From the NCBI GenBank assembly GCA_018970625.1, contig JAGWVZ010000030.1, positions 1 to 15,346 of the forward strand: a stretch of DNA of 15,346 bases, written 5' to 3'. The notes beneath the pieces were generated by a model. It ran no database searches. It had not been told where the DNA came from and saw nothing but the letters and a program-made list of their open reading frames with translations. Shown in pieces: positions 13,987 to 15,346 of this stretch (position 1 is the first letter of the stretch; every line of letters starts with the position of its first letter). Source of the stretch: Myxococcales bacterium. GTDB taxonomy: Bacteria > Myxococcota > Bradymonadia > REDH01. The position numbers and the translations under genes are program-made.

Positions 13987-15346
13987 ATGCGAATTCATGC
14001 CATTAAAACATTAAATCTGAATTCACTTTATGGTGAGCAACAGCTGAATCTGGACCGCGACCTGAAAAATCATTCGCTGTTTCTGATTCGGGGTGAAACG
14101 GGCGCCGGAAAATCCACCATTCTGGACGCGATCTCGCTGGCGTTGTTTGCACGCACCGCACGCCTCGCGGACACCAGCACCCGGGGGGGTGGTGTAGATG
14201 ACGCGGATCCGAGATTGATCCTGTCAGACGGGACGGGCGAAGGATACGCGCAGGTCGATTTTAGCGTGATGAACGAGGGCGTGCGCTATTACTGGCGCGC
14301 TCGGTGGTCCGTGGCGCGCGCTCGCAATAAAGCCGAGGGCACGCTGCAAAGTCCGAAGCGGACGCTGATTCGGCTTAGTGAGAACGGTGACGAGCTGCAC
14401 ACGCTGGTATCGTCCGAGACGAAGAAAGACTTTCGTGAGCCCTTTGCGACGGCGCTTTGTGGCCTTGAGTACGAGGATTTTTCGCGCACGGTGATGTTGG
14501 CTCAGGGGCAATTTCAGCAATTCCTGCGCTCCGACCACAAGCAACGAGCAGAATTACTCGAGCGGCTCACCGGCACGCAGGAATATGCGGACATTGGCAT
14601 GCGGGCCTCGGAACGCAAAAAGCAGGTTGATGCCCGGGTAACAGAGCTGAAAACCCAGATTGGCGGTGTCGAGGTACTCACCGAGTCACGGATTAGTGAG
14701 CTGCGCGAAGAAATGCAGGCGCTCGGGAGGCAGGCGAAGGAGCTGCGTGAGCGGAGTATCGAAGTCAGGCGATTTCTGGAGTGGCTGCAGCAGGACGAAC
14801 GCTTGCAGCAGGATAAGGTGCGCGAAGACGCTCGATTATCGACAGTCGTGCTGGAGCTGCAGGAATTCGCTCCCTCGCAGGAACGTCTCACCACGCATCA
14901 GCGAACCGAGCCTGCCGCACAGTTGCTGACGAAATGGCGGGATGCCGAAAAGGAACATCAAACACGCGCCGAAAGGCACGGCGTTGCCGCCGGAGAGATG
15001 GACGCGGCGGCCCTCGCAGAATTCGAAAGCGATAAAGCGCGTCAGCTGTTTGCGCAGGAGTTCGAGCAGACACGCGAGCGCGCTCTGGCGGTTGAGCCGC
15101 AGATCGCACTCGCCCGAACGGCGTGGTCGGCACGAGGCACGGCGCTGTATCAGTTCACGGAAGCCAACGAGGCTTTGACCCGTAAGCAGACCGCACAGCA
15201 GCTGGCGAATACGACATTTCAGGAGATGGTGTCCCTTATTCAGCAACAGCATGAATTGCTGGAAGTGGTGAAGACGACTCTTGAGGAGTTTGAGGGGACA
15301 GATGACCTGATTCCCCGATTGCCAGTCTGGAAAACACGCCTCGACG
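13987..15346 (+). CDS. sbcC: SbcCD ATPase subunit C (partial, N-terminal part)
   Basis: SbcC is the SMC-like ATPase that clamps DNA ends and drives the SbcD nuclease. The gene runs off the right edge; 453 codons are present. The N-terminal ATPase lobe begins MRIHAIKTLNLNSLYGE, has Walker A GETGAGKS (36-43), and has the family-typical Q-loop segment VMLAQGQFQQFL (169-180). From about residue 195 the sequence becomes long charged heptad-like coiled coil rich in Glu, Arg, Gln and Leu. The zinc-hook CxxC, second coil, signature motif and Walker B lie beyond the window. AAGG (13977-13980) lies 6 nt before the ATG inside a longer G run. Being the second gene of the sbcDC unit, it should be made together with SbcD. 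Confidence 0.94.
   Translation, partial: MRIHAIKTLNLNSLYGEQQLNLDRDLKNHSLFLIRGETGAGKSTILDAISLALFARTARLADTSTRGGGVDDADPRLILSDGTGEGYAQVDFSVMNEGVRYYWRARWSVARARNKAEGTLQSPKRTLIRLSENGDELHTLVSSETKKDFREPFATALCGLEYEDFSRTVMLAQGQFQQFLRSDHKQRAELLERLTGTQEYADIGMRASERKKQVDARVTELKTQIGGVEVLTESRISELREEMQALGRQAKELRERSIEVRRFLEWLQQDERLQQDKVREDARLSTVVLELQEFAPSQERLTTHQRTEPAAQLLTKWRDAEKEHQTRAERHGVAAGEMDAAALAEFESDKARQLFAQEFEQTRERALAVEPQIALARTAWSARGTALYQFTEANEALTRKQTAQQLANTTFQEMVSLIQQQHELLEVVKTTLEEFEGTDDLIPRLPVWKTRLD

Noticed and set aside
1..15346. CRISPR array, insertion sequence, prophage, tRNA or defence island
   Set aside because: I saw no regularly spaced direct repeats, transposase, integrase, cloverleaf sequence or phage gene. 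SbcCD alone is a housekeeping DNA-processing complex and not evidence of a defence system.

Overview
This is a GC-rich window from a Gram-negative bacterium: it has an outer-membrane TolC-type channel, an RND pump and lipoproteins with cleavable signal peptides. A DUF1592-type lipoprotein paired with a Tat-targeted DUF1552 protein, plus lipoproteins with long Asp/Ala/Ser-rich linkers after the lipid Cys, is a combination I associate with Myxococcota (perhaps Bradymonadia) and Planctomycetota. Myxococcota is my inference; no rRNA gene is present to settle it. All family names come from motif recognition, not from a search.

Layout. (1) 1-2094, minus strand: a two-gene unit, a DUF1592/1588/1585 lipoprotein followed with an ATGA overlap by a DUF1552 Tat protein that runs off the left edge. 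(2) 2253-3347, minus strand: a membrane-anchored M23 (LytM) peptidase with a convincing intrinsic terminator. (3) 3348-3725: a 378-bp divergent regulatory gap holding a triple 10-bp-period repeat beside the M23 start and an 18-bp inverted repeat. (4) 3726-8431, plus strand: a TolC-family protein and an RND permease sharing an ATGA overlap, with no adaptor (membrane fusion) gene in the window. (5) 8557-9015: a two-CBS-domain protein. (6) 9151-9330, minus strand: a small one-helix membrane protein with a good ribosome binding site, divergent from (7) 9402-11763, plus strand: tRNA-dihydrouridine synthase and, one base later, an unrecognised Cys-containing lipoprotein. (8) 11800-12486, minus strand: a HAD-IB phosphatase with a candidate promoter and overlapping inverted repeat. 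(9) 12722 to the right edge, plus strand: sbcD and the first 453 codons of sbcC.

How the genes work together. Three pairs clearly belong together: DUF1592/DUF1552 (translationally coupled, function unknown), TolC/RND (efflux), and SbcD/SbcC (the nuclease and ATPase subunits of one DNA-end-processing complex). The dus/lipoprotein pair is linked only by its one-base gap. The rest looks like ordinary chromosomal gene order. I see no tRNA, rRNA, CRISPR array, transposase, integrase or phage gene. I found no strong case for a wholly new system; the best leads are the adaptor-less efflux pair, the dus-coupled lipoprotein, the small membrane protein, and the two regulatory-looking repeat structures.
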